Assembly (NCBI RefSeq): GCF_007667425.1
Contig: NZ_VDRC01000002.1
Location: forward strand, 397,072-461,071
DNA length: 64,000 bases
DNA from: Microbacterium sp. 1.5R
GTDB taxonomy: Bacteria; Actinomycetota; Actinomycetes; Actinomycetales; Microbacteriaceae
Direction of reading: 5' to 3'
The notes beneath the pieces were generated by a model. The model was given only the letters and a program-made list of their open reading frames with translations. It was not told the DNA's origin and ran no database searches. Position 1 is the stretch's first letter. Each line of letters begins with the position of its first letter. Positions 26,330 to 34,531 of this stretch are shown here, piece after piece. The position numbers and the translations under genes were made by a program.

Positions 26330-26536
26330 TCAGCGGCTGCCGAACCGCCGGTGCGCGGCCTGCTTGCTGACGCCGATGGCGCCGGCGATGGCCTGCCAGG
26401 AGTAGCCGAGGTTGCGCGCACGGCGCACTTCGGCCTCTTCCGCGCGCGCGATCTCGGTACGGAGCTTCGCGAGGCGATGCAGCTCGGCGATGGGTTCGCC
26501 GCGGTCTTCGAGGGCGTGTGCTGTCTTGAGCGTCAT
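26330..26536 (-). CDS. small helix-turn-helix protein
   Basis: A 68-residue acidic/basic helical protein ending in an HTH (LGYSWQAIAGAIGVSKQAAHRRFG). Small AsnC-like HTH proteins of this size are common in actinobacteria, but I cannot name a characterised one. The start is ATG 26536; an in-frame ATG at 26569 would place the first operator inside the gene. Two matched dyads directly upstream suggest autorepression. It lies between the ABC exporter, 74 bp downstream on the same strand, and a divergent HAD gene; co-transcription with the exporter is possible. Confidence 0.7.
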   Translation of the reverse strand: MTLKTAHALEDRGEPIAELHRLAKLRTEIARAEEAEVRRARNLGYSWQAIAGAIGVSKQAAHRRFGSR

Positions 26537-26549
26537 GAGAACCTCCGAG

Positions 26550-26593
26550 GTCAATGTATGTTGACGCACGCCAGGAAGTCAAGTCATGTTGAC
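26550..26593. promoter_or_regulatory. twin dyads GTCAA-N6-TTGAC upstream of the small HTH gene
   Basis: GTCAATGTATGTTGAC at 26550-26565 and GTCAAGTCATGTTGAC at 26578-26593. They are identical 5-bp arms and spacers sharing ATG, with 28 bp between start points. Located 14-57 bp upstream of the HTH start. Very likely a repressor site pair. Confidence 0.65.
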
Positions 26594-26754
26594 ATTGCTC
26601 TTGCGCAGGAGAATCGCACTTCGGAAGGACCGACGCCCGACCTCCTCCCTTGCGCGGCGCATTTCTCCTTCGGAGCGGGTCCGGCAGAATCCCGTCCGGA
26701 GCGGATGCAGCAGTGGGCGAGCAACACAGAGCGAGGATCCGCGGGCCCATCGCA

Positions 26755-26760
26755 TAGGGT
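26755..26760 (+). promoter_or_regulatory. leaderless -10 box of the HAD hydrolase gene
   Basis: TAGGGT, 6 nt, ATG at 26767. It favours this ATG over the GTG at 26761. Confidence 0.55.
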
Positions 26761-26766
26761 GTGCGG

Positions 26767-27393
26767 ATGCCGAAGAAGCCATGGATCCTGTTCGACGTCG
26801 GGGGAGTGCTGGAGGTCGTCGACGACGACACCTGGCAGGAGGAGTGGTGGGACAGGGTGCGGGCGGTCTCGGGTCTCGCCCCGCACGACGTGGACGCGCG
26901 GGTCGCTGAGGCCGACCTGCCGAGGATCGACCTCACCGTCGGCACCGAGAACGCCTTCTGGTCCGGCCTCGCCGAGGCGCTCGACCTCGACGACCAGCAG
27001 CGCTCCGCCATCCGGGCGGACTTCTGGGACGCCTACTGCGGCACCGGCAATCAGGAGCTGATCGAGTACGCCCGCTCCCTGCGGTCGCGAGCCGGTGTGG
27101 CGATCCTCTCCAACTCCGCCGATGGAGCACGCGAGGAGGAGGAGCGCCGCTTCGGCTTCGCGTCGATCTTCGACCCGATCTGCTACAGCCACGAGCTGGG
27201 CGTCGCCAAGCCCGAGCCGCAGGCGTACCTCCTCACGCTGCAGGCTCTCGGCGCAGATCCGTCGGACGTCCTCTTCATCGACGACCACCGGGTGGCGATC
27301 GAGGGGGCGGATGCTGTCGGCATCCGCGGCATCCTGCATCGGGAGAACGCGGTGACTATCTCTGCTGTCGAGGAGTTCCTGGCTGGGCACTGA
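26767..27393 (+). CDS. HAD-superfamily hydrolase, YihX-like
   Basis: A 208-residue HAD protein. The first motif is FDVGGVLEV: the nucleophile Asp is present but the second Asp of DxD is replaced by Gly, as in the YihX/epoxide-hydrolase-N branch. Motif II is ILSNSADG, then the conserved Lys in LGVAKPEPQAY and motif IV LFIDDHRVAIEGADAVG. The substrate is probably a small sugar phosphate, but unknown. It converges on an MHS transporter with a shared terminator. Confidence 0.82.
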   Translation: MPKKPWILFDVGGVLEVVDDDTWQEEWWDRVRAVSGLAPHDVDARVAEADLPRIDLTVGTENAFWSGLAEALDLDDQQRSAIRADFWDAYCGTGNQELIEYARSLRSRAGVAILSNSADGAREEEERRFGFASIFDPICYSHELGVAKPEPQAYLLTLQALGADPSDVLFIDDHRVAIEGADAVGIRGILHRENAVTISAVEEFLAGH

Positions 27394-27406
27394 GCGAGCG
27401 CGAACG

Positions 27407-27444
27407 GAGAACGGCCGCACCCCGATGGGAGTGCGGCCGTTCTC
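27407..27444. terminator. bidirectional terminator hairpin
   Basis: A 14-bp perfect stem GAGAACGGCCGCAC/GTGCGGCCGTTCTC with a 10-nt loop, between converging stops at 27393 and 27458. Confidence 0.8.
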
Positions 27445-27457
27445 GATGACGCGCCGG

Positions 27458-28918
27458 TCAGAGCTCGACGGCGGCGGCGACTCCGAGGTCGGACTCGTAG
27501 TCGGTGTCCTTCGTCTCGGGCGACAGGGCGAGCGCGATGAACGTCAGCACGCCCATGACCGAGAGGTAGATGCCGACCAGCCACGGCGCGCCGTCACCGA
27601 GCTCCCACAGCCACACGGCGATGAGAGGAGCGACCGCGGCCCCGAGGATCGACGACACGTTGTACGAGATCGCGGATCCCGTGTAGCGCACGTTCGTCGG
27701 GAACAGCTCGGGCAGCAGCGCTCCCATCGGCCCGAACGTGGCGCCCATGAGCATGAACCCGAACACGAGGAACGCCTGTGCGAGCGCGCCGGTGAACTTC
27801 GGGTCCATCGCCGGCAGCAGGAAGGCGTTGAACGTGAGGCCGAACACGATGATGAGTCCGGTGACCCACATCAGCAGCTTGCGGCGTCCGATCGAGTCGG
27901 CGATGGGGCCCGACAGCAGGGTGAAGATGCCGAAGAACACGACACCGACGATCTGCATGAGCACGAAATCGGTGTAGCCGAAGCCGAGGCCGGGGTAGAA
28001 CTGGGCGGCGAACGCCGAGGCGTCGAAGTCGTTGCCGGCAGCTTCGGCAGCCGCCTGCGCGGCCGCGGATGCCGTCTCGAGCGACGCCGGCTTGGTGCCG
28101 TAGGCCAGCGTGAAGTTCGTCATCAGATAGAACAGCACGTAGGTGGCCAGCATGATGAAGGTGCCGAGGATCAGCGCCTTCCAGTGGTGACGGAACACGG
28201 TCGCCAGCGGCAGCTTGCGGATCGCGCCGACCTTCTCGGCCTTCTTGAACGTGTCGGACTCGACGAGCTTGAGACGCACCCACAGGCCGATGATGACCAT
28301 GACCGCCGAGAACAGGAACGGGATCCGCCAGCCCCACGAGAGGAACGCCTCGGACTTGAGCGCGGGGTTCTCGGCATGCGGCAGCAGCCAGTTGATCGCG
28401 AGGAAGAGGAAGTTCGCGATGATGAAGCCGAGCGGGGCCCCGAGCTGCGGGAACGTGCCGTACCAGGCGCGCTTGCCGGCGGGGGCGTTCTCGGTGGCCA
28501 CGAGCGCGGCGCCCGACCACTCACCGCCGAGCGCGAACCCCTGGAACAGGCGAAGGATGAGCAGCAGTAGCGCCGCCCACCAGCCGATCTGCTGGAACGT
28601 GGGGAGGAGACCGATCACGAACGTCGCGATGCCCATCGTGAGCAGCGACGCGACGAGGGTGGCCTTGCGGCCGAACTTGTCGCCGAAGTGCCCGAACACG
28701 ACGGCGCCGATCGGACGCGCGATCATCGCGGCACCGAACACCGCGAACGACGAGAGCAGCGACGTGGTGTCGTTGCCCGTCGGGAAGAAGAGGACGGGGA
28801 AGACGAGCACGGCGGCGGTCGCGTACGCGTAGAAGTCGTAGAACTCGATCGTGGTGCCGACGAGGCTGGCGGTGATGACCCGCGAGCGTGGATTCGCGGG
28901 GGCTGTGGACGTACTCAT
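27458..28918 (-). CDS. MFS transporter, MHS family (second copy type)
   Basis: A 486-residue, twelve-helix proton symporter. Motifs are GTTIEFYDFYAYATAA, GHFGDKFGRKATL, LFQGFALGGEWSGAAL and GPIADSIGRRK. A ~40-residue Ala-rich loop between helices 7 and 8 (ETASAAAQAAAEAAGN) makes it longer than the transporter at 5291. Relatives carry shikimate, 2-oxoglutarate, proline/betaine or similar acids; the substrate cannot be told from context. ATG 28918 follows AAGGAG. Confidence 0.86.
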   Translation of the reverse strand: MSTSTAPANPRSRVITASLVGTTIEFYDFYAYATAAVLVFPVLFFPTGNDTTSLLSSFAVFGAAMIARPIGAVVFGHFGDKFGRKATLVASLLTMGIATFVIGLLPTFQQIGWWAALLLLILRLFQGFALGGEWSGAALVATENAPAGKRAWYGTFPQLGAPLGFIIANFLFLAINWLLPHAENPALKSEAFLSWGWRIPFLFSAVMVIIGLWVRLKLVESDTFKKAEKVGAIRKLPLATVFRHHWKALILGTFIMLATYVLFYLMTNFTLAYGTKPASLETASAAAQAAAEAAGNDFDASAFAAQFYPGLGFGYTDFVLMQIVGVVFFGIFTLLSGPIADSIGRRKLLMWVTGLIIVFGLTFNAFLLPAMDPKFTGALAQAFLVFGFMLMGATFGPMGALLPELFPTNVRYTGSAISYNVSSILGAAVAPLIAVWLWELGDGAPWLVGIYLSVMGVLTFIALALSPETKDTDYESDLGVAAAVEL

Positions 28919-29071
28919 GCTGCTCCTTAGATCCGTACGCCGGTATACCAGCGCACCGGCCGATCCTACGCCTTCCTGGGAGTTCGCTGGGCGTCGATGA
29001 CGGTTCGCGGGGCGAGCCGTCCGTCGGACGTCGTGCGTAGAGTCGAAGGAACCGCCCGTGGAAGGATGCCG

Positions 29072-29569
29072 ATGGCCACCCGGATGCTGCTCCTCGCCGA
29101 CACGCACGTACCCAAGCGCGCACGGCGCCTGCCCGATGTTGTGCTCCGCGCGATCGACGACGCGGACGTCGTCGCACACGCGGGGGACTGGGTCGATCTG
29201 GCGACTCTCGACCTGATCGAGTCACGATCGCGAGTGTTCCACGGGGTGTACGGCAACAACGACGGCCCCGAGCTCCGCGAGCGCCTGCCCGAGGTCGCGC
29301 GGTTCGATGTCGAAGATGTGAGGATCGCGATGATCCACGAGACCGGCCAGGCCGCTCGCCGGGAGCAGCGGATGGACGAGGCCTTCCCCGACGCCGACCT
29401 GCTGATCTTCGGGCACTCGCACATCCCGTGGGACGCGGTCGCCCCGTCCGGCATGCGGCTGCTCAACCCCGGCTCGCCGACCGACCGCCGTCGACAGCCG
29501 GTGTGCACCATGATGACGGTGACGATCGACGGCTCCGGTGTCGAGGCGAGTCTGGTGCCGGTCACGTGA
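29072..29569 (+). CDS. YfcE/MJ0936-type metallophosphoesterase
   Basis: A 165-residue calcineurin-like phosphodiesterase. All metal-binding blocks are seen: LLADTHV (DxH), AHAGDWVD (GD), GNNDG (GNxD), the ALIHE-like MIHETGQ, and FGHSHIPW (GHxH). Family members hydrolyse phosphodiesters in vitro with unclear cellular role. ATG 29072 is preferred over 29066 because GGAAGG is 6 nt upstream. It overlaps the next gene by four bases (GTGA). Confidence 0.85.
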   Translation: MATRMLLLADTHVPKRARRLPDVVLRAIDDADVVAHAGDWVDLATLDLIESRSRVFHGVYGNNDGPELRERLPEVARFDVEDVRIAMIHETGQAARREQRMDEAFPDADLLIFGHSHIPWDAVAPSGMRLLNPGSPTDRRRQPVCTMMTVTIDGSGVEASLVPVT

Positions 29570-30060
29570 GCGGGCCCATTCCTGTCTACCGTGCTCCGAT
29601 GCGCTCGCGAGACGATGCGGTTCCACGGGGAGCGGGGGCCGAGCGAGGGCTCACGCTCGGAGTGTGCGGGATCGGCGGGAGGCTGCATCCCGCGCCCCGT
29701 TCCCTGGAGGACGCGCTCACGAAGGCGGACGCGCAGGCCGGCATCCGCCTGGCGTGGCGTATCGAGAGATTCGCGAAGGCGCCGATGGGAGCCTTCGTCT
29801 GGACGAGGGACGTCGACGGCCTGACCTACCTCGGCCGGATCGTCGGGGACTGGACGTATGACACCGATGACGCGGCCGATGCCGTGGACCTCGTGCACGT
29901 GCGCGCCTGCGACTGGCTCGCGGAACCCATCGCCGAGGACATGGTGCCGCCGGACGTTCAAGCCTCGTTCGGCCGAGGCGGACGCAACTGGCAGCGCATT
30001 CGCGCCACGAGCGTCACCGCACCGACGCGAGCGATCTGGGACGCCGCCGCGGGTCGTTGA
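29566..30060 (+). CDS. hypothetical protein, coupled to the phosphoesterase gene
   Basis: A 164-residue soluble protein that I do not recognise. The GTG overlaps the preceding stop, so it is co-translated. Its middle reads RLAWRIERFAKAPMGAFVW, then LTYLGRIVGDWTYD, VDLVHVRACDWLAEPI and FGRGGRNWQRIRA. That pattern, with a small-molecule- or nucleic-acid-like beta barrel followed by an FxRGGxNxQRI tail, resembles restriction-associated sensor domains only loosely, so I give no function. The stop lies inside a GGGTCGTTGAGCGAGC element. Confidence 0.65.
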   Translation: MSGPIPVYRAPMRSRDDAVPRGAGAERGLTLGVCGIGGRLHPAPRSLEDALTKADAQAGIRLAWRIERFAKAPMGAFVWTRDVDGLTYLGRIVGDWTYDTDDAADAVDLVHVRACDWLAEPIAEDMVPPDVQASFGRGGRNWQRIRATSVTAPTRAIWDAAAGR

Positions 30061-30115
30061 GCGAGCCCGTCGCCTCGCCATGGGTCGTTGAGCGAGCGGA
30101 GCGAGACGAAACGCG
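30051..30115. repeat. dispersed GTCGTTGAGCGAGC element, two partial copies
   Basis: GGGTCGTTGAGCGAGC occurs at 30051 and again at 30082, the second extended by GGAGCGAGACGAAACGCG. The word is, from general knowledge, a frequent intergenic repeat in Microbacteriaceae and relatives. The first copy supplies the stop codon of the upstream gene. Confidence 0.7.
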
Positions 30116-30133
30116 CTGAGGATCCCTCGAGGC

Positions 30134-30493
30134 TCAGCGCCAGAGGACGGCGATCGCCGCGTTCGCCGCCGTCAGGATGCCGACCAGCCAGAACATCGCA
30201 GCGGGGACGCCGGCGCCGCGCTTCTGCCGAGCCGTGCCGATGCCGAGCAATGCGCCGATGGCGAGCAGCACTACGAGCTTCGTGCCGATCTTGGCGTAGT
30301 TCATCTCGACGCCGTCGGGAAGCCCCCACGGAGCCGCCAGAGCGAGCCCGGCGACGGCCGCGATCGTCATGCCGATGCTCATGAGGCGCGTGAACTCGCG
30401 CTTGCCGCCGAAGGCCTGCACCGCCCATGCTCCGAAGAGAACGGCGAAGCCGATCAGATGGACGAAGAGAACGATGTGGCGCAGGGTCTCCAT
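30134..30493 (-). CDS. small four-helix membrane protein
   Basis: A 119-residue integral membrane protein with four predicted helices (residues ~5-28, 38-56, 66-84, 97-117) and an early His (RHIVLFVHLIGFAVLF). The fold resembles DUF2269/SirB-like small membrane proteins, but no motif fixes a role. ATG 30493 is leaderless with TACCGT 6 nt upstream. Confidence 0.72.
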   Translation of the reverse strand: METLRHIVLFVHLIGFAVLFGAWAVQAFGGKREFTRLMSIGMTIAAVAGLALAAPWGLPDGVEMNYAKIGTKLVVLLAIGALLGIGTARQKRGAGVPAAMFWLVGILTAANAAIAVLWR

Positions 30494-30499
30494 GCCCCC

Positions 30500-30505
30500 A
30501 CGGTA
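30500..30505 (-). promoter_or_regulatory. leaderless -10 box of the 30134 gene
   Basis: TACCGT on the minus strand, 6 nt, ATG. Confidence 0.55.
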
Positions 30506-30546
30506 ATGATCGCCGCCGACGCGCCGCCAGCAAGGTCCGCCTCACC

Positions 30547-30693
30547 TCAGCCGCGGAGCTCCGCGATCACGAGCGCCGTGCACGAGCACTGCACAGGTCG
30601 CTTCAGCCGCGGAGCTCCCCGCTCACGAGCGCCGTGCACGAGCACTGCACAGGTCGCTTCAGCCGCGGAGCTCCTTGATCACGAGCGCCGTGC
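30547..30693. repeat. 56-bp tandem repeat copying the ribH 3' end
   Basis: Units start at 30547, 30603 and 30659. The third is the real ribH end (about 35 bp homologous, coding LVIKELRG-stop). Two near-identical 56-bp copies lie past the stop, each with GTGCACGAGCACTGCAC, itself a dyad. Confidence 0.95.
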
Positions 30694-31135
30694 GCAGCGC
30701 AGCATCCGCCGCCTCCGCACCCTTGTCCTCGTGCGAGCCCTCGAGGCCCGCGCGGTCGAGGCCCTGCCTCTCGTCGTCGAGCGTCAGCACCCCGAAGCCG
30801 ACCGGCTTGCCGGCGTCGAGCGAGACCCGGGTGAGCCCGTCGGTCGTCGCCGCCGACACGTACTCGAAGTGCGGCGTGCCGCCGCGGATGATCACGCCGA
30901 GCGCCACCACGGCATCCGCCCCACCGGCGAACGCGGCCTGCGCCGCGACCGCGAGCTCGAACGATCCTGGCACCCGCACCACGCGGTACGAGGCACCGGA
31001 TCCGTCGAGCACGCGCTGCGCCCCCGCGATCAGCCCGTCGGTGATGACGTCGTGCCACGTACCGGCGATCACGACGACGTCGAGCCCCGCTCCATCGATC
31101 TTCTCCGTGCGGGGTGCTGCTCCTGAGCCGCTCAT
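30659..31135 (-). CDS. ribH: 6,7-dimethyl-8-ribityllumazine synthase
   Basis: Penultimate riboflavin step, joining the pyrimidinedione and dihydroxybutanone phosphate. It has 158 residues, typical. Motifs are VPGSFELAVAA, GVIIRGGTPHFEYV with the catalytic His, and FGVLTLDDERQ. Last gene of ribD-ribE-ribBA-ribH; its ATG overlaps the ribBA stop (ATGA). Confidence 0.97.
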   Translation of the reverse strand: MSGSGAAPRTEKIDGAGLDVVVIAGTWHDVITDGLIAGAQRVLDGSGASYRVVRVPGSFELAVAAQAAFAGGADAVVALGVIIRGGTPHFEYVSAATTDGLTRVSLDAGKPVGFGVLTLDDERQGLDRAGLEGSHEDKGAEAADAALRTALVIKELRG

Positions 31136-32400
31136 GCGTCGTCCTTCTTCCCGTCGGCGAGAGCCTGGGCGAGCTCCGCCTCTCCGATGATGTGACCCAT
31201 GCGGTCACGCTTGGTCTCGAGGTACTGGTGGTTGTTCGGCCCCACGCCCACGATGAGGGGCACCTGCTCGACGACATCGAGGCCGAGCGCCCGCAGCTGA
31301 TTCACCTTGTCGGTGTTGTTCGTGAGCAGGCGCACCTTCGTCACGCCCAGGTCTGAGAGGATGCCGGCCGCTGCCGCATAGTCGCGGGCGTCAGCCGGCA
31401 GACCGAGCGCGAGGTTGGCGTCGACCGTGTCGAGGCCCTCCTCCTGCAGGCTGTAAGCCCGCAGCTTGTTGATGAGCCCGATGCCGCGACCCTCATGACC
31501 ACGCATGTAGATGACGACGCCGCCCTCCTGCTCGATCGCGTCGAGCGCCGCGTCGAGCTGGGGTCCGCATTCGCACTTCAGCGATCCGAACGCCTCGCCG
31601 GTCAGGCACTCGGAGTGCACGCGGACGAGCGCGGTCTCGCCGACCTCGCCCGACACGACGGCGATGTGATCGGTGCCGGTGACGCGATCCTTGTACGCGA
31701 GGAACCGGAAGACGCCGTGCGTGGTCGGCACGGTCGCATCGGCGCGCAGGCTCACGCGGCGGCTGCCGGCACCTGGGGTTGCCCCGGCCGGATCCGTCTC
31801 GTTCAGGTGCGCGATGAGCTGCTCGATCGTGATGACAGGCACGCCGTCGCGCGCCCCGAGCTCCAACAGACCAGGAAGGCGCATCATGCTGCCGTCCTCG
31901 GCGACGACCTCGGCGATCGCACCCACGGGGTGCAGGCCCGCGAGCTTCATGAGCTCGACCGCTGCCTCCGTGTGGCCGTTGCGCTCGCGCACGCCGCCGT
32001 CGACCGCGCGCAGCGGCAGCACGTGGCCCGGACGGATGATGCTCGTGGCCGTCGATTCCGGGTTCGCCAGCACGTTGAGCGTGTGCGCCCGGTCGTGGGC
32101 GCTGATGCCCGTGGTCACACCTTCCGCGGCGTCCACGCTGACGGTGTACGCGGTCGAGCGGGCGTCCTCGCTGGCCGCGACCATCGGCGGCAGGTTCAGA
32201 CTGTCTGCGAGATCGGCAGGCATCGGAGCGCAGATGAAGCCCGACGACCAGCGCACGGTCCAGGCGACCCACTCAGGAGTGGCGAGCTGCGCCGACAGCA
32301 CGACGTCGCCCTCGTTCTCGCGGTTCTCGTCGTCGGCGACGAGGACGGGCCGCCCCGCGCGCAGTGCGTCGAGCGCTTCGGCGATGGTGGAAAGGCTCAT
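31132..32400 (-). CDS. ribBA: bifunctional DHBP synthase / GTP cyclohydrolase II
   Basis: Supplies both riboflavin precursors. It has 422 residues. The N-terminal RibB domain (1-~205) has the acidic DDENRENEGDVV loop and RNGHTEAAVELMKLAG. The C-terminal RibA domain has the zinc cysteines in HSECLTGEAFGSLKCECG and catalytic RGHEGRGIGL. Start and stop both overlap neighbours by ATGA. Confidence 0.97.
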   Translation of the reverse strand: MSLSTIAEALDALRAGRPVLVADDENRENEGDVVLSAQLATPEWVAWTVRWSSGFICAPMPADLADSLNLPPMVAASEDARSTAYTVSVDAAEGVTTGISAHDRAHTLNVLANPESTATSIIRPGHVLPLRAVDGGVRERNGHTEAAVELMKLAGLHPVGAIAEVVAEDGSMMRLPGLLELGARDGVPVITIEQLIAHLNETDPAGATPGAGSRRVSLRADATVPTTHGVFRFLAYKDRVTGTDHIAVVSGEVGETALVRVHSECLTGEAFGSLKCECGPQLDAALDAIEQEGGVVIYMRGHEGRGIGLINKLRAYSLQEEGLDTVDANLALGLPADARDYAAAAGILSDLGVTKVRLLTNNTDKVNQLRALGLDVVEQVPLIVGVGPNNHQYLETKRDRMGHIIGEAELAQALADGKKDDA

Positions 32401-33026
32401 CGCGAGCCTCCTTCCGCTGCGGCCCGGAACGCGAGCAGGCGCTCGACGTGCCGGGCGAGGATGTCGGTCTCGAGGTTGACGCGGTCGCCGACCGCGCGGG
32501 TGCCGAGGGTGGTGGCGGCGAGGGTCTCGGGGATGAGCGACACCTCGAACCAGGCGTCCTTCTCCGTGGCCGCGCTCACGGCGCTGACCGTGAGCGAGGT
32601 GCCGTCGACGGAGATCGAGCCCTTGTCGACCACCAGGGGAGCGAGGTCGGCGGGCAGTGAGATGCGCAGCACGCTCCATTCCTCGCCAGGGCGCACGTCG
32701 ACGACGTCGCCGACTCCGTCGACGTGACCCTGCACGATGTGGCCACCGAGGCGGGCACCGACGGGCATGGCCTTCTCGATGTTGACGCGGGTGCCGACGG
32801 ATGCCGTGCCCAGCGCCGCCACGTCGAGGGTCTGCTTCATCACGTCGGCGTCGAAGGACTCCGGCGTCGACCCCACGACTGTGAGGCACACGCCCGACAC
32901 CGCGATGGACTCGCCGTGCACGGCATCAGCTGCCGCCCTCGGGGCGCGCACGGTGAGCCGCCACCCGTCGCCGGACGGCGCGATCGCAGTGATCTCGCCG
33001 ATCTCCTCGATGATCCCGGTGAACAT
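32397..33026 (-). CDS. ribE: riboflavin synthase, alpha subunit
   Basis: Dismutates two lumazine molecules to riboflavin. It has 209 residues in two lumazine-binding barrels: first from MFTGIIEEIG with SIAVSGVCLTVV, second from GGHIVQGHVDGVG with ISVDGTSLTV. Its ATG overlaps the ribD stop (TGATG). Confidence 0.97.
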   Translation of the reverse strand: MFTGIIEEIGEITAIAPSGDGWRLTVRAPRAAADAVHGESIAVSGVCLTVVGSTPESFDADVMKQTLDVAALGTASVGTRVNIEKAMPVGARLGGHIVQGHVDGVGDVVDVRPGEEWSVLRISLPADLAPLVVDKGSISVDGTSLTVSAVSAATEKDAWFEVSLIPETLAATTLGTRAVGDRVNLETDILARHVERLLAFRAAAEGGSR

Positions 33027-34120
33027 CAGCGTGCTCCTTCGTGCGAGATGTCTGATTCCTGCGCAGCGTCAGGTGCGGGCGCTGCGTTGGTCGCTCGCGG
33101 CGGTGCGCCGGCCGCCGGGTGGGCGATCGCGAGCAGATCGGCGCCGAGCGGCACCCATTCATCCACCGTCAGGCGACGTGCTTGGTCGATCGAGGCGACG
33201 CCGACGTCGGTGAGGGCTAGCCGATCGCCGCCGAGCAGCACCGGCGCGAGGTAGGCGAGCACCCGGTCGGCCAGCCCCGCGGCGACGAACGCGCTGGCCA
33301 GGGTGGGGCCGCCCTCGACGAAGACGGTCTGGATGCCGCGGCCGTGCAGGTCGGCGAGCACGGCGGGCAGGTCGTGGGTGTCGTAGGCGAGAGCAGCGTG
33401 CGGATGCCGGCGGATCGCCGCATCGGCGGGGATAGGACGTGAGCCGATCACGGCGGGGACAGGCTGCGTCGGGTACAGGTCGTCGCCGTCGCGGGCCGTC
33501 AGCGACGGGTCGTCGGCGAGCAGTGTTCCGGTGCCGACCACGATCGCGTCGGCGGCAGCCCGGCGTCGATGGACATCGGCCCGCGCCTCCGGTCCGGTGA
33601 TCCACTGGCTGGACCCATCGGATGCCGCGGCGCGCCCGTCGAGGCTCTGCGCCCACTTCACGGTGACGTGCGGGCGACCGAGGCGTTGCGCCGTCAGCCA
33701 GCCGTCGATGATCCGGTGTGCGTGGTCGGCCTGCTCACCGGAGTCGACGCTCACTCCGGCGCCCCGCAGCCGTTCGGCTCCGCCGCCCGAGACAGCGCCG
33801 GGGTCGTCGAGCGCGTAGACCACACGGGCGACGCCGGCCTCGATCAGCGCGACGGCGCATGGCCCGGTGCGTCCGGTGTGGTTGCAGGGCTCGAGCGTGA
33901 CGACGGCGGTCGCACCCGCCGCGGCGCCCGGGGCGAGCTTCGTCAGTGCGTCCACCTCGGCGTGCGGGGTGCCCGCGCCATGGTGCCAGCCCTCGGCGAG
34001 GACGTCTCCGTCTGGGGAGAGGATGACCGCGCCCACCTGCGGGTTCACGCCGCGCGGGCCGAAGGTCGCGAGCTCGAGCGCGCGGGTCATCGCCCGGCGT
34101 TCCGCCTCGTTCACTGCCAT
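33026..34120 (-). CDS. ribD: riboflavin biosynthesis deaminase/reductase RibD
   Basis: Bifunctional enzyme, 364 residues. The N-terminal deaminase has zinc site HAEVDAL and EPCNHTGRTGPC. The C-terminal reductase has VKWAQSLDGRAA and a FVEGGPTLASAF segment. The last ~25 residues are Ala/Pro-rich. ATG 34120 follows GGGAGG. It is the first gene after the FMN riboswitch. Confidence 0.96.
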   Translation of the reverse strand: MAVNEAERRAMTRALELATFGPRGVNPQVGAVILSPDGDVLAEGWHHGAGTPHAEVDALTKLAPGAAAGATAVVTLEPCNHTGRTGPCAVALIEAGVARVVYALDDPGAVSGGGAERLRGAGVSVDSGEQADHAHRIIDGWLTAQRLGRPHVTVKWAQSLDGRAAASDGSSQWITGPEARADVHRRRAAADAIVVGTGTLLADDPSLTARDGDDLYPTQPVPAVIGSRPIPADAAIRRHPHAALAYDTHDLPAVLADLHGRGIQTVFVEGGPTLASAFVAAGLADRVLAYLAPVLLGGDRLALTDVGVASIDQARRLTVDEWVPLGADLLAIAHPAAGAPPRATNAAPAPDAAQESDISHEGAR

Positions 34121-34196
34121 CCGTGGTCCTCCCTGGGCTCCGAGGGTCGCAGGGAAGGCGGTGGCGGAACGCGCATGCGGCGGCCCGCCGTGCTGC

Positions 34197-34330
34197 CTCC
34201 CTTCCGGACTAGCGAGGCCGGGCCTCGCATCACCGTCGGTCCCGGATTTCCACCGGATCGGCACCTCGACGAATCGAGACGCTCGCGGACTGTCACCGCC
34301 GGTTCGGATTCCCACCGACCCCGGAGCACG
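34197..34330 (-). ncRNA. FMN riboswitch (RFN element)
   Basis: Read on the minus strand it shows the RFN conserved blocks in order: GGGGTCGGTGGGAATCC, ACCGGCGGTGACAGTCCGCG, CCGGTGGAAATCC, GACCGGTGATG-type block (here GACCGACGGTGATG), and AGTCCGGAAGGGAGG. It lies 77 bp upstream of ribD. FMN binding would lower rib operon expression, probably at translation or by early termination; no clear U-tract terminator is seen. Confidence 0.97.
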
Positions 34331-34399
34331 TTGATGTTCTGAGTGTACAAGCCGCGCGACGGGCCGGTTCATTCCCCGTAACACGAGGTGGGAAGCACG

Positions 34400-34531
34400 G
34401 TGGGCTGTTACTTCAGCAGGCGGGAGAGCCGCCGGTCGGCGAGGATCTTGCCGCCGGTCTGGCACGTGGGCTGTTACTTCAGCAGGCGCGAGAGCCGCCG
34501 GTCGGCGAGGATCTTGCGGCCGGTCTGACAC
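34400..34531. repeat. 66-bp tandem duplication of the nei 3' end
   Basis: 34466-34531 (last 22 codons of nei with the stop) is repeated at 34400-34465 with few differences. The outer copy still reads ILADRRLSRLLK-stop in the same frame relation. Confidence 0.96.

Noticed and set aside
34400-34465. A separate short gene coding ILADRRLSRLLK
   Set aside because: It is the duplicated nei tail without its own start or ribosome site.
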